A DNA stretch of 58,530 nt from assembly GCA_025060715.1 (NCBI GenBank), contig JANXBG010000007.1, forward strand, positions 1 through 58,530. The letters run 5' to 3'. The stretch's first letter is position 1, and the number at the start of each line of letters is the position of its first letter. The position numbers were made by a program, and so were the translations under genes. Origin of the DNA: Caldifarciminota bacterium. Lineage in GTDB: Bacteria > Hydrothermota > Tepidihabitantia > Tepidihabitantales > DTDR01. The notes under the pieces were generated by a model. That model saw only the letters and a list, made by a program, of their open reading frames with translations. It was not told the DNA's origin and did no database searches. Below, in pieces: positions 19,615-29,445 of this stretch.

Positions 19615-20676
19615 ATGCCAAGAATTTGTGAACTTCCTTTACATTACGGTGAGACACCAAGATGGCTTTTTTCTTTAATGGTAAAATTGGGAGCAAAGAT
19701 TATTGAACTTTTCTTAATGGAAAAAAGCCCTTCTTTTCTTTTAGAAAAGCTTTCTGACCCCTTTTGGTTTCAAGCTTTAGGCTCTGTTTTGGGTTTTGAT
19801 TGGCACTCTTCAGGATTAACTACCACACTCTGTGCTGCATTAAAACAGGCAATAAGAGAACTTTCTTTAAAAGAGATAATTATTGCTGGTGGCAAAGGGA
19901 AAGCAGGTTTAAATACTCCACAGGAATTAGATGAAATTGGTTATAAATTGGGAATAGATGTTAGTTCTTTAATCTTTGCCTCCAAAACCACCGCTAAAAT
20001 TGATTCTGTTGCTTTACAAGATGGATACTTTTTATATCACCACACAATTTTTGCTACTAAAGATGGTGAATGGGTGGTTATCCAACAGGGAATGAATACT
20101 GATACTTCTTTGGCAAGAAGATACCATTGGTATTCAAAGGAGTTAAAAGACTATGTGTGTGAGCCTCATAAAGCAGTAGTATCTCTAAAATCGCATAAAA
20201 AAGTGCTAAATTTAGTTGCTTATGAAAATGAAAATATAAGAAAAACGATATCAGAAATTGCTCAACGTAAGCCGGAAAAGAATTTGAAAGATTTATATTA
20301 TATTTTCAGTTTGAAATTACCAAAAGAACATCCAGTGAGAATTGAAGACCTATCTTTAGAAAGATTACATAAGAAATTAAAAAAAATTTATGAAGAAAAA
20401 CCAAAAGATTTTTTATCTTTAATCAACCTTGAGGGAGTAGGGGAGAAGACAATAAGAGCATTAACTTTAATTTCTCATTTAGTATATAAAGAAAATATTA
20501 GTTTCCGAGACGTAAGGATTTTTTCTTATGCCCATGGCGGTAAAGATGGTCATCCCTATCCAATTGTTAAAAAAGATTACGAATTAACAATCAGCCTTTT
20601 AGAAAAAGCAATAAAAGAAAGTAAGATCGGGAGAGAAGAAAAAATCTCTTGCCTTAAAAGATTGTCAACAATTTGA
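19615..20676 (+). CDS. DUF763-like protein
   Basis: PLHYGETPRWLF, DWHSSGLTTT, VIQQGMNTDTSLARRYHW, HhH-like LEGVGEKTIRAL, YAHGGKDGHPYPV-like motif. Confidence 0.8.
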   Translation: MPRICELPLHYGETPRWLFSLMVKLGAKIIELFLMEKSPSFLLEKLSDPFWFQALGSVLGFDWHSSGLTTTLCAALKQAIRELSLKEIIIAGGKGKAGLNTPQELDEIGYKLGIDVSSLIFASKTTAKIDSVALQDGYFLYHHTIFATKDGEWVVIQQGMNTDTSLARRYHWYSKELKDYVCEPHKAVVSLKSHKKVLNLVAYENENIRKTISEIAQRKPEKNLKDLYYIFSLKLPKEHPVRIEDLSLERLHKKLKKIYEEKPKDFLSLINLEGVGEKTIRALTLISHLVYKENISFRDVRIFSYAHGGKDGHPYPIVKKDYELTISLLEKAIKESKIGREEKISCLKRLSTI

Positions 20677-21596
20677 AACTTCCTGAAAAGTTTATTTTAC
20701 GATATGAAAAAATCATTCCTGAGTTTACACTTTTTTTAAAATCCTTAGAGAAAAAGAGAAAACTTTCTATAAGAATAAATTCTTTAAAAGTCAATAAAAG
20801 AATGATGGAAGAGATTCTTAAAAAATATGACTATGAATCAATCACTTTTTATCCTTATGCTTTTAGATTAAAAAGTGAAAGAGATGAATTTTCTATTGGT
20901 AATACTTTGGAACATTTTTTAGGTTATATCTATGTTCAAGATATTGCTTCAATGATTCCACCGATTGTTTTAGAACCAAAAAAATATGAAAAAGTTTTGG
21001 ATTTAACCGCAGCTCCTGGTTCAAAAACAACTTTAATTTCAGCGATAATGGAGAACACCGGATTAATAGTGGCTAATGATATAAATATAGATAGATTAAA
21101 AGCATTAACCGGTAATATTGATCGCATGGGTTGTTTGAATGTAGTGATTACTAATCTTCACGGCGAAAGATTTGGCAATCTTTTTCCTGAATATTTTGAC
21201 AAAGTTCTTTTAGACGCTCCTTGTAGTAGCGAAGGAACAATCAGCAAAAATTATGAAGTATTAAACCATTGGAATGAGTTATATATTAATAAAATGGCAA
21301 AAATCCAAAAGAATTTAATTATCTCTGCTTTTAAAAGTCTTAAAAAAGATGGTATTTTAGTTTATTCTACCTGCACCTTTGCTCCCGAAGAAAACGAAGG
21401 AGTGATTGATTTTCTTTTAAGGAGATATGATAATGCCCTTTTAGAAGAGATAAATATACCGGGAATAAAAACCTGTGAAGGAATAACCGAATGGGAAGGG
21501 TTTAAAAATGAAGAGTTAAAAAGATGTGTAAGAATTTATCCTCATTATAATGAATGCGAAGGTTTTTTTATTGCCCGAATTAGAAAACTTCCTTAA
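20673..21596 (+). CDS. NOL1/NOP2/Sun-family RNA m5C methyltransferase
   Basis: VQDIASMIPP, LDLTAAPGSKTT, LLDAPCSSEGTI, YSTCTFAPEENEGVI. Confidence 0.93.
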   Translation: MKLPEKFILRYEKIIPEFTLFLKSLEKKRKLSIRINSLKVNKRMMEEILKKYDYESITFYPYAFRLKSERDEFSIGNTLEHFLGYIYVQDIASMIPPIVLEPKKYEKVLDLTAAPGSKTTLISAIMENTGLIVANDINIDRLKALTGNIDRMGCLNVVITNLHGERFGNLFPEYFDKVLLDAPCSSEGTISKNYEVLNHWNELYINKMAKIQKNLIISAFKSLKKDGILVYSTCTFAPEENEGVIDFLLRRYDNALLEEINIPGIKTCEGITEWEGFKNEELKRCVRIYPHYNECEGFFIARIRKLP

Positions 21597-21598
21597 AG

Positions 21599-22147
21599 AT
21601 GAAAAATAGCTGGGTAATTATAATCTTAATATTTATTGGTATAATAATTTTAAGTTTGGTTTATCTTTCACAGAAGATAAAGAGAGAAAAATTTAAAATA
21701 GAATATTTCCCCATCTATGGTGTTGATGCCCAAAGAGGAAAAGAGAAAATAAATTTTTATGTTCCTATACCAAAAAATCTTTCTTTAATAAAAAAATTAA
21801 AAATAATTGCTGACCAATTATCTAAATTTAAATTTAATGGCTTACCAATTAATGTTTTAAGGATTGAAGAGAAGAATAACAAAAAGATTGCGATTATTGA
21901 TTTACAAGAAACGGCTTTTTCCGATTCCAAGAATTTTTTACCTTCTTGGCGAACAAAATATTTTCAAGGTTCTACCGGTGGCTATATTACTACCTTAACT
22001 TTAACCAAATCTTTTTTACAAGAAGATTATCAAGGAGAATGGATTGATGGAATAGAATTTTATTACGAAGGAAAACCAATATTAGAAGGTGAATGGGACC
22101 ATATTACACTGTATGGAACAATATACCGATTTAAAAATAAATATTAA
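21599..22147 (+). CDS. hypothetical membrane-anchored protein, possibly GerMN-like
   Basis: N-terminal TM segment; KINFYVPIP...LINVLRI-like region; operon position. Confidence 0.5.
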   Translation: MKNSWVIIILIFIGIIILSLVYLSQKIKREKFKIEYFPIYGVDAQRGKEKINFYVPIPKNLSLIKKLKIIADQLSKFKFNGLPINVLRIEEKNNKKIAIIDLQETAFSDSKNFLPSWRTKYFQGSTGGYITTLTLTKSFLQEDYQGEWIDGIEFYYEGKPILEGEWDHITLYGTIYRFKNKY

Positions 22148-22154
22148 AAGATTT

Positions 22155-22182
22155 TTGACTTTTTTTTCTTATATTTTATAAT
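22155..22182 (+). promoter_or_regulatory. sigma70-like promoter of metG
   Basis: TTGACT (22155-22160)-N16-TATAAT (22177-22182), 5 nt before ATG 22188. Confidence 0.7.
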
Positions 22183-22187
22183 TTTTT

Positions 22188-24164
22188 ATGAAAATTTTAG
22201 TAACTAGTGCTTTACCCTATGCCAATGGTGATATCCATTTAGGCCATTTAGCCGGTTGTTATTTACCTGCTGATATCTATGTCCGTTATCAAAAATCAAG
22301 AAAAAGGGATTGTATTCATATTTGTGGCACTGATGAGCACGGTGTGCCCATTATTATTGCTGCCTTAGAAAAGAAATGTTCGCCAAAAGAAGTAATTGAT
22401 TATTATTATGAAAGAATTAAAAAAGCTTTTGAAGATTTTGGTATTATCTTTGATAACTTCTCAAGAACCTCTCTACCTCTTCATCATAAAATCTCTCAGG
22501 ATTTCTTTTTGAAGATTTACCAAGATGGATATATCTACAAAAAAGAAATGAGTCAATTTTATTGCGAAAGTTGTCAACTATTTTTAGCCGATAGATATAT
22601 TTATGGAATTTGTCCTTTTTGTCATAACCAAAAAGCTCGAGGTGACCAATGTGAACTCTGTGGCCGTTGGCTTGAACCTTTTCAATTAATTTCGCCTAAA
22701 TGTAAAATTTGCAATAGCTCACCAATTGAAAAGAAAACTTTTCACTATTTTTTTGCTTTAAGTAGATTACAAGAAAAATTAAGAGAGTGGCTTTCTACTA
22801 AAGATTTTTGGAAAGATAATGTAAAAAAATTTTCTCTCGGTTTATTAAATCAAGGGTTGGAAGATCGAGCAATTAGTAGAGATTTACCGTGGGGAGTAAG
22901 AATTCCTTTGGAAGAAGCTAAAGATAAAGTTCTTTATGTTTGGTTTGATGCGCCGATTGGTTATATTTCATCCACAGTGGAATGGGCAGAAAAAAATAAT
23001 AAAGGAGATTTGTGGAAAGAGTATTGGCTAAATTCTGATACAAGATTAATCCATTTTATCGGTAAAGATAATATTATCTTCCACGCGTTAATCTGGCCGG
23101 CAATGCTTATCGCTCATGGAGATTATATTCTTCCTTATAATATTCCCGCTAATGAATTTCTCAATTTAGAGGGTAGAAAATTATCTACTTCAGAAAACTG
23201 GGCAGTTTGGCTTATTGATTATTTAAAAGAATTTCCTCCTGATATGCTTCGTTATACCCTGGCGGTAAATCTACCCGAAACCAATGATATTGATTTTACT
23301 TGGAAAGATTTTCAAACAAAAGTGAATAACGAATTGGCTGATATTTTAGGCAATTTTGTTAATCGAGTTTTATTGTTTATTAAAAGAAGTTTAAAAGGAA
23401 AAATCCCCGAAGATTTGGAATTAGATAATAAAGTTTTAGAAACCATTAAAGAAATAAAAACAAAAGTAGAAAATTTGATTGAAAATTTTGAAATCAAAAA
23501 TGGTATAAAAGAATTGATGAAATTACCTTCTTTTGGCAATCAATATTTTGATCATGAAGCTCCTTGGCAGACATTAAAAAGCAATTTTAAAAAATGTGAG
23601 AAAACAATTACTAACTGCTTAATTTTGATTAAAAGTATTGAAGTTCTATTTCGCCCCTACTTGCCTTTTACTTGTGAAAAAATTAGAAATTTTTTGAATT
23701 TAAAAAAATTTGAATGGGATGACGTTTTAGAAAAAGAATTTTTATTAAGCAAACCAATTTTAAAAGAAGTAGAAATATTGTTTAACAAAATTCCTGAAGA
23801 AAAGATTGAGCTACAGTTAAAAAAATTAAAAGGAGGAAAAATGGAGATAACCATTGAGGATTTTAAAAAACTTGATCTAAGGGTCGGAAGAGTTTTAAAT
23901 TGTGAAAGGGTAAAAGGAAGTGATAAACTGTTGGTTTTAGAAATAGATATTGGTAAAGAGTTGCGACAAATAGTTGCTGGCATAGGCAATACTTATGAAC
24001 CTAAAGATTTGATTGGTAAAAATGTTATTGTTATTTGTAATCTCCAACCAGCAAAAATTAAGGGTATTGAGTCTAACGGTATGCTTTTGGCGGTTGGGGA
24101 AGAACGGGCAATTGCTATTTTGACTACGGATAAAGATGTGCCACCGGGAAGTATTGTAAGATAA
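22188..24164 (+). CDS. metG: methionyl-tRNA synthetase with C-terminal tRNA-binding (EMAP-like) domain
   Basis: LPYANGDIHLGHLAG (HIGH), four-Cys zinc knuckles, FIGKDNIIFH, GRKLSTS, C-terminal LDLRVGRVLNCERVKGSDKLLVL. Confidence 0.97.
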   Translation: MKILVTSALPYANGDIHLGHLAGCYLPADIYVRYQKSRKRDCIHICGTDEHGVPIIIAALEKKCSPKEVIDYYYERIKKAFEDFGIIFDNFSRTSLPLHHKISQDFFLKIYQDGYIYKKEMSQFYCESCQLFLADRYIYGICPFCHNQKARGDQCELCGRWLEPFQLISPKCKICNSSPIEKKTFHYFFALSRLQEKLREWLSTKDFWKDNVKKFSLGLLNQGLEDRAISRDLPWGVRIPLEEAKDKVLYVWFDAPIGYISSTVEWAEKNNKGDLWKEYWLNSDTRLIHFIGKDNIIFHALIWPAMLIAHGDYILPYNIPANEFLNLEGRKLSTSENWAVWLIDYLKEFPPDMLRYTLAVNLPETNDIDFTWKDFQTKVNNELADILGNFVNRVLLFIKRSLKGKIPEDLELDNKVLETIKEIKTKVENLIENFEIKNGIKELMKLPSFGNQYFDHEAPWQTLKSNFKKCEKTITNCLILIKSIEVLFRPYLPFTCEKIRNFLNLKKFEWDDVLEKEFLLSKPILKEVEILFNKIPEEKIELQLKKLKGGKMEITIEDFKKLDLRVGRVLNCERVKGSDKLLVLEIDIGKELRQIVAGIGNTYEPKDLIGKNVIVICNLQPAKIKGIESNGMLLAVGEERAIAILTTDKDVPPGSIVR

Positions 24165-24923
24165 ATGTTTTGTGATATTCATGCTCATTTAACTGAAGAG
24201 GATTATAAACAAGATCTACCCTTGGTGATTGAACGAGCAAAAATAGAGAATGTGAACTTAATTATTTTAGTTGGAATTGATATAGAAGATAGTAAAAAAT
24301 TAATTGAAATAATAAAAAAGGATAAAATTCTTTATGGTAATGTAGGTATTCATCCCCATGAAGCAGACCGGATAAAAGAAGAGGATATAAAAAAAATTTA
24401 TAATTTATTAAAGGAAGAAAAAATTTGTGGAATTGGTGAAATTGGTTTAGATTTTTATAAAAACTATTCTCAGAGGGAAAATCAGATTAAGGTTTTTAAA
24501 GAACTTGTAAAAATTGCTAAAGAATTCAATTTGCCAATGAATATCCATTTACGAGAAAGTCATAGAGAGGGTTTAAAAATATTAAAAGAAATTAATTATT
24601 TTAAAGGTGTTTTACATTGTTTTTCGGGTAATGAAGAAATTTTAAAATCAGCAATTGATTTGGGATTATACATTTCCTATTCGGGTGTGATAACTTTTGG
24701 TAGTGAAAGATTGGAAAGGCTTTTAAAGAAGACACCCTTAGATAGATTATTATTAGAAACTGACGCTCCTTATCTTACTCCCGTCCCTAAAAGAGGAATG
24801 AGAAATGAGCCTTCTTACATAAAATATATCTATCAAAAAGTAAGTGAAGTTTTAGAAATGGAAATTAAGGAATTAGAAAGAAGAATTGAAGAAAATGTTA
24901 AAAGACTTTTCACAATTAATTAA
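24165..24923 (+). CDS. tatD: TatD-family hydrolase
   Basis: DIHAHL, GEIGLDFYKN, NIHLRES, LHCFSG, LLLETDAPYLTP. Confidence 0.94.
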   Translation: MFCDIHAHLTEEDYKQDLPLVIERAKIENVNLIILVGIDIEDSKKLIEIIKKDKILYGNVGIHPHEADRIKEEDIKKIYNLLKEEKICGIGEIGLDFYKNYSQRENQIKVFKELVKIAKEFNLPMNIHLRESHREGLKILKEINYFKGVLHCFSGNEEILKSAIDLGLYISYSGVITFGSERLERLLKKTPLDRLLLETDAPYLTPVPKRGMRNEPSYIKYIYQKVSEVLEMEIKELERRIEENVKRLFTIN

Positions 24924-25695
24924 AAAAGTTAAATTAAAAAAATCTCTTTCCCAAGTTTTTTTGAAAAATAAAAAGATTGCTGAACGAATAGTTGACTTCT
25001 TAGAGTTAAAAGGTGAAGAAATTGTATTGGAAATCGGTGTCGGTGACGGAATTTTAACAGAGTATTTAATAAAAAAAGCAAAATTTGTTTATGGAGTAGA
25101 AATTGATAAAAGATTAGTTGATTTATTAATAGAAAAATTTAGAGGAGTGGAAAATTTACAATTAATTTGCCAAGATATTTTACAATATGATATTAGTGAT
25201 AAAAAAAATTTAATAATTGTGGGTAATATTCCTTTTAATATTTCTACCCCTTTAATTTTTTGGTTATTAAAATATCACAAGAATTTTCAAAAGGCAATTC
25301 TTTCTTTTCAAAAAGAGTTTGCTTTAAGGTTATTAGCAAAAATAAAAAATAAAAATTATTCACCTATCACAATTTTAACAGATAATTTTTTTATTAAAAA
25401 AAGTCTTTTTGTGATTGACCGAAAATATTTTTTTCCGCCGCCAAAGGTTTCCACAATGGTAATGTTAATTATTCCTAAAGAAGAACCTCTTTATAAAGTA
25501 GAGTATGAAAGTTTCTTTAAATTTTTAAGAATTATTTTTTCTCAGAGAAGAAAAAAATTATTAAATATTATTGTCAATAATTTTGGTAAAGAAAAATTAG
25601 AATTATTAAAAGGATTATCAATCGATCTAACTAAAAGGCCAGAGGAAATTGAACTAAAGGAATTTTATCTTCTTTTTAATCACCTTGCCAAATAA
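24886..25695 (+). CDS. rsmA: 16S rRNA dimethyladenosine transferase
   Basis: SLSQVFLKN, VLEIGVGDGILTE, VGNIPFNISTPL, FPPPKVSTMVM; true start may be downstream given the 38-nt overlap with tatD. Confidence 0.9.
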   Translation: MKKMLKDFSQLIKKVKLKKSLSQVFLKNKKIAERIVDFLELKGEEIVLEIGVGDGILTEYLIKKAKFVYGVEIDKRLVDLLIEKFRGVENLQLICQDILQYDISDKKNLIIVGNIPFNISTPLIFWLLKYHKNFQKAILSFQKEFALRLLAKIKNKNYSPITILTDNFFIKKSLFVIDRKYFFPPPKVSTMVMLIIPKEEPLYKVEYESFFKFLRIIFSQRRKKLLNIIVNNFGKEKLELLKGLSIDLTKRPEEIELKEFYLLFNHLAK

Positions 25696-27154
25696 TCTCA
25701 CCTTTTTTAATTACTGCTTTTATTTTTATATCATAATTATCTATTGGTAAACTTTCTAAGACTACTAAATCTGCTTCATAGTCTTTTTTAATCTCACCTA
25801 TTTTATTTTCTAAGAATATTCCGTAAGCAGCATTTTTGGTAAATAAATTGACTGCTTCTTTTAAATTAATTCTTTCCTTTTCATTAGGATGATTGAGTGC
25901 TGAATAGATTCCTAATAATGGATTAGGTGGTGTGATAGGGGCATCCGAGCCACCAACTAAAATAATATTTTCATTAAGTAAACTACGATAGGGATTAGTA
26001 AATTTTATTCTTTTACCTAATCTTTTTTCATACAATTTATTTTCTCCTCCCCAGTAATATTCAAAAGCTGGTTGACAAGAAATAATTAAATTTAATTTTT
26101 TTATTTTTTTTATTAATTGATTATTTAAAACTTCACAATGTTCAATTCTATGGCGCAAAGAATTATCTTTTAAAAATTTTTCATAAGTATTCACTACTTG
26201 TTCAATTGCTCTATCGCCAATAGCATGAAGGGCAGTTTGTAAATTTTCATCGTTAGCCTTTTTTAAAAAATTATACAGTTCTTCGTCAGAAAAATAGAGA
26301 ATTCCTCTAGTATTAGGATTGTCTTCGTAAGGTTGAGAAAGAGCAGCAGTATAAGAAGATAAGGAACCATCAATGAGAATACACCCACCTATTCTTTTTA
26401 ATCCTAAATTTTTGACTTTATTAATATCTTTTATCTGAGGAAAGATTATGATATCAATTTTAAAACTATTTAAACTTTCTAAAAGAATCTCATAAGAATT
26501 ATCCTCTTCTTCCCCCACCATTGCGCATAAAGTAGTTATACCATTTTTCATTGCTACTTTTTCTGCTTCTTGAAAAGCAAGAATTTTTATATCTCTTGGT
26601 AAATTTTTTTTGTAATATTTATGGACCAATTCATTGGCTTCTCCTCGTAATACTCCAGTTGGTTCTTTATAAGCATCTAATTCCATTCCGGAAACAACAT
26701 TTTTCTCAAAAATTTTTATTAGACCATAAGTATTTAAAATCGTTGTGTGACCATCTCTTTGAGAAATTATTAAAGTTTTTTTATCAACAATTTTATCTAA
26801 TTCTTTTCTTTTAGGATATCTTTTTTCTTTTATTTTTTCTAAATCAAAATTAAAAAATATTAAAAAAGGAAAAAAAGAAAGATTTCTTTTTGTCTCTGCA
26901 ATTACATCAAAAAGGTCATTAAGAGAAGAGATAGAGGAGAGGTCTGGAAAAATATTTAAAAGTCCTAATTCTAAAAGATGAATATGAGAATCAATAAAAC
27001 CTGGTAAAAGATAACAATTTTTATAATCAATTATTGGATAATTAGGCCTCTCTTTTCCTAAGAATATTTCAACAAACTTTTTATTTTTAACCAAAAGAAA
27101 ACCTTCTTGAAAATTATTATCCACATATATTTTTCCTTTAATTAGGTATTCCAT
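25676..27154 (-). CDS. amidohydrolase, YtcJ-like
   Basis: LLPGFIDSHIHL, GITTLCAMVG, ALHAIGDRAIEQV, HRIEHCEV, GSDAPITPPNPLLGIYSA. Confidence 0.9.
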   Translation of the reverse strand: MEYLIKGKIYVDNNFQEGFLLVKNKKFVEIFLGKERPNYPIIDYKNCYLLPGFIDSHIHLLELGLLNIFPDLSSISSLNDLFDVIAETKRNLSFFPFLIFFNFDLEKIKEKRYPKRKELDKIVDKKTLIISQRDGHTTILNTYGLIKIFEKNVVSGMELDAYKEPTGVLRGEANELVHKYYKKNLPRDIKILAFQEAEKVAMKNGITTLCAMVGEEEDNSYEILLESLNSFKIDIIIFPQIKDINKVKNLGLKRIGGCILIDGSLSSYTAALSQPYEDNPNTRGILYFSDEELYNFLKKANDENLQTALHAIGDRAIEQVVNTYEKFLKDNSLRHRIEHCEVLNNQLIKKIKKLNLIISCQPAFEYYWGGENKLYEKRLGKRIKFTNPYRSLLNENIILVGGSDAPITPPNPLLGIYSALNHPNEKERINLKEAVNLFTKNAAYGIFLENKIGEIKKDYEADLVVLESLPIDNYDIKIKAVIKKGEIIWQGD

Positions 27155-27155
27155 T

Positions 27156-28478
27156 TTATTTCTTTACCAACTTTCCTAACACCTCAATATGATAAGTTTG
27201 GGGAAACATGTCAAAAAGTTCAATTGTTTCAATTTCGTAACCGATTTCTAAAATTCTTTTTAAATCTCGTGAAAAGGTTGCTGGATTACAAGAGATATAT
27301 AAAATAATTTTTGGTTTAATTCTTTTTAAATGAAAAATTACTTTTTCATCAATTCCTTTTCGTGGAGGGTCTAAAATTATCTTATCAATATTATCAAAAC
27401 TATCTAAAACTTCTTCACATTTTCCTAATTGAAAACTTACATTAAAACAATTGTTTATTAATTTATTAAAAATTGCATCATTATAAGCGCTTTTTTCGCT
27501 TTCAATACCAGTTATTTCTTTTACATAGGGAGATAAAACAATACTGAAAACTCCAACACCTGAATATAAATCTAATATTCGATCTGTTTCTTGAGGTTCA
27601 ATTAATTCAATAATTCTCTTAATCAAAAGTTGAGTAGCCTCATAATGATTTTGGAAAAAAGAGTTTACTGATATCCGAAATTTTTTATTAAATAATTCCT
27701 CAAAATAGTAATTCCGACCAAAAATCGATAAAAAATTATTAGTGAGAACCCGGTTTTTAGGGAAAGGATTTATATTAAAAAGAAAACCCACTATTCTCTC
27801 CTTTATCTCTGTTGGTAAGATATCGTAAAATTTATCAATCTTTTTTTCGTAAAATCTTCCCACGATAATTAATAAAATTTCTTTTAATTTATTTGCTTGC
27901 CTTAATACTAAAAATCTTAAATTTCCAGTTTTTTTGTTTTCATCATAAATTTCTAAATTATTGTTATTAAGAAATTGATTAAGATAGTTTTTTATTTCAT
28001 TAAAAATAACAGGGTTAATAAAACAATCAGAAACTTCCACAACCTTATGAGTATTTTTTTGATAATAACCAATATAAATTCTATTATTATTTCTATTAAA
28101 CATCATTTGGACTTTATTACGATAATGCCAGGGATTTACGGGCAAAGGATTTTTGGGAGGGAAAAAAATATTGCTTAAATGTTGTAAACAATCGCTAACC
28201 AAGAGTTTTTTTAAAATTAATTGATAAATGTACTCAGCATGTTGGAAATCACAGCCGCCACATATTTTAAATATTGGACATTTAGGTTCTGTTCTAAAAG
28301 GAGAAGATTCTAATATTTGAGAAATTTCTCCCAACCAATAATGCTTCTTTTTTTCTTTAACTTTCACTAACAATTTTTCTTCCGGTAAAGAATAAGGGAC
28401 AAAAACTTTCATTTTTTGATAATTACCCAATCCAAAACCACCAAAAATAATTTTATCAATTTTTAATTCAATTACCAT
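27156..28478 (-). CDS. rlmD: 23S rRNA (uracil-5-)-methyltransferase, RlmD/TrmA family with TRAM-like N-terminus
   Basis: TRAM-like N-terminus, CPIFKICGGCDFQH, LDLYSGVGVFS, LDPPRKG, YISCNPATFSRDL. Confidence 0.9.
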   Translation of the reverse strand: MVIELKIDKIIFGGFGLGNYQKMKVFVPYSLPEEKLLVKVKEKKKHYWLGEISQILESSPFRTEPKCPIFKICGGCDFQHAEYIYQLILKKLLVSDCLQHLSNIFFPPKNPLPVNPWHYRNKVQMMFNRNNNRIYIGYYQKNTHKVVEVSDCFINPVIFNEIKNYLNQFLNNNNLEIYDENKKTGNLRFLVLRQANKLKEILLIIVGRFYEKKIDKFYDILPTEIKERIVGFLFNINPFPKNRVLTNNFLSIFGRNYYFEELFNKKFRISVNSFFQNHYEATQLLIKRIIELIEPQETDRILDLYSGVGVFSIVLSPYVKEITGIESEKSAYNDAIFNKLINNCFNVSFQLGKCEEVLDSFDNIDKIILDPPRKGIDEKVIFHLKRIKPKIILYISCNPATFSRDLKRILEIGYEIETIELFDMFPQTYHIEVLGKLVKK

Positions 28479-28957
28479 TGAGAAGAAAGCTGCTGATAAA
28501 TTTCGGAAGCAATTTTTTTCATAATTTCTCTGATTACCTTTTCTTCCGCTTCTTCTATTGGATAATTTAAAGACTTACTTATAGAATTATTAAAAATAAT
28601 CCTTTCGGTATCCCTTTCTTTTCCTTTTACTTGACAAGATATTATTATTTGCCATTCGCTAATATTTTGAAAAGCATCATAAACAGCTGGTTTTTTTTCG
28701 TAATTATCAATTACTCCGGAGATAATCAATTCTGCTTCTTCCAAATTTACTAATTTTATTTGAGGCTGGTTTTTAAAATAATTTTCTAACTCTTCAGTTA
28801 GAATTATTTCTAACATTGGTTTTAAAGTTTTATTTTCTATGAAGGAAAGAGCAATTTTTTTATAAACAATTTGAGAGGGTATCCTGGTGGTATAACCGCA
28901 ACGAAAAGTTATTAAGTTTAATATTAGGCTTAAAAGGAAGAGAAAAATGTATTTCAT
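28472..28957 (-). CDS. lptE: LptE-like LPS-assembly lipoprotein
   Basis: Lipobox-like TFRCGYTTR; IALSFIENKTLKPMLEIILTEELENYF typical of LptE; about 161 aa. Confidence 0.78.
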   Translation of the reverse strand: MKYIFLFLLSLILNLITFRCGYTTRIPSQIVYKKIALSFIENKTLKPMLEIILTEELENYFKNQPQIKLVNLEEAELIISGVIDNYEKKPAVYDAFQNISEWQIIISCQVKGKERDTERIIFNNSISKSLNYPIEEAEEKVIREIMKKIASEIYQQLSSQW

Positions 28958-28987
28958 AAATTATATAAATTATAAAAATTAATAACA

Positions 28988-29036
28988 TTTTATCAATAGA
29001 TATTTTTATCAATAGATATTTATTGATTTTTATCAA
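28988..29036. repeat. tandem intergenic operator-like repeat TTTTATCAATAGATATTT
   Basis: TTTTATCAATAGATATTT at 28988-29005 and 29004-29021 (period 16), plus a partial TTTTATCAA at 29028-29036; second copy also forms ATCAATA-gatatt-TATTGAT. Confidence 0.7.
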
Positions 29037-29061
29037 AATTTTAGTATTTTTATATATATAA

Positions 29062-29445
29062 ATGGAAAGAAATCAAAAAGAAAGTTTAATACTAGCGGCT
29101 TTAAGTTATTTCCCTTTTTTTGGGCTTATTCCGTTAATTTTTACTAAAGATGATGAATTTGCTTGCCATCATGCGAAGCAGGGTTTAACTCTTTTTATTT
29201 TTTTACTAATTATTACATTTTCAATCTGGATATTCCATTTTATTTTCTCTAATCTTTTAGGACAAATTTTTATTATTGGCTTAATCTTTAAAATCATTGC
29301 TTGGATAATAAAAAATATAATAGGAATAATTGTTGGTTTATTATATCTCTATTTAGTTTTTGTTGGTTTCATAAATGCTTGGCGAGGAAATTACTGGGAA
29401 ATCCCATTTATCAAGCCTTTAAGTGAAAAAATCATAAAAATTTAA
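29062..29445 (+). CDS. DUF4870-like integral membrane protein
   Basis: AALSYFPFFGLIPLIFTKDDEFACHHAKQGLTLF and GFINAWRGNYWEIPFI pattern. Confidence 0.72.
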   Translation: MERNQKESLILAALSYFPFFGLIPLIFTKDDEFACHHAKQGLTLFIFLLIITFSIWIFHFIFSNLLGQIFIIGLIFKIIAWIIKNIIGIIVGLLYLYLVFVGFINAWRGNYWEIPFIKPLSEKIIKI

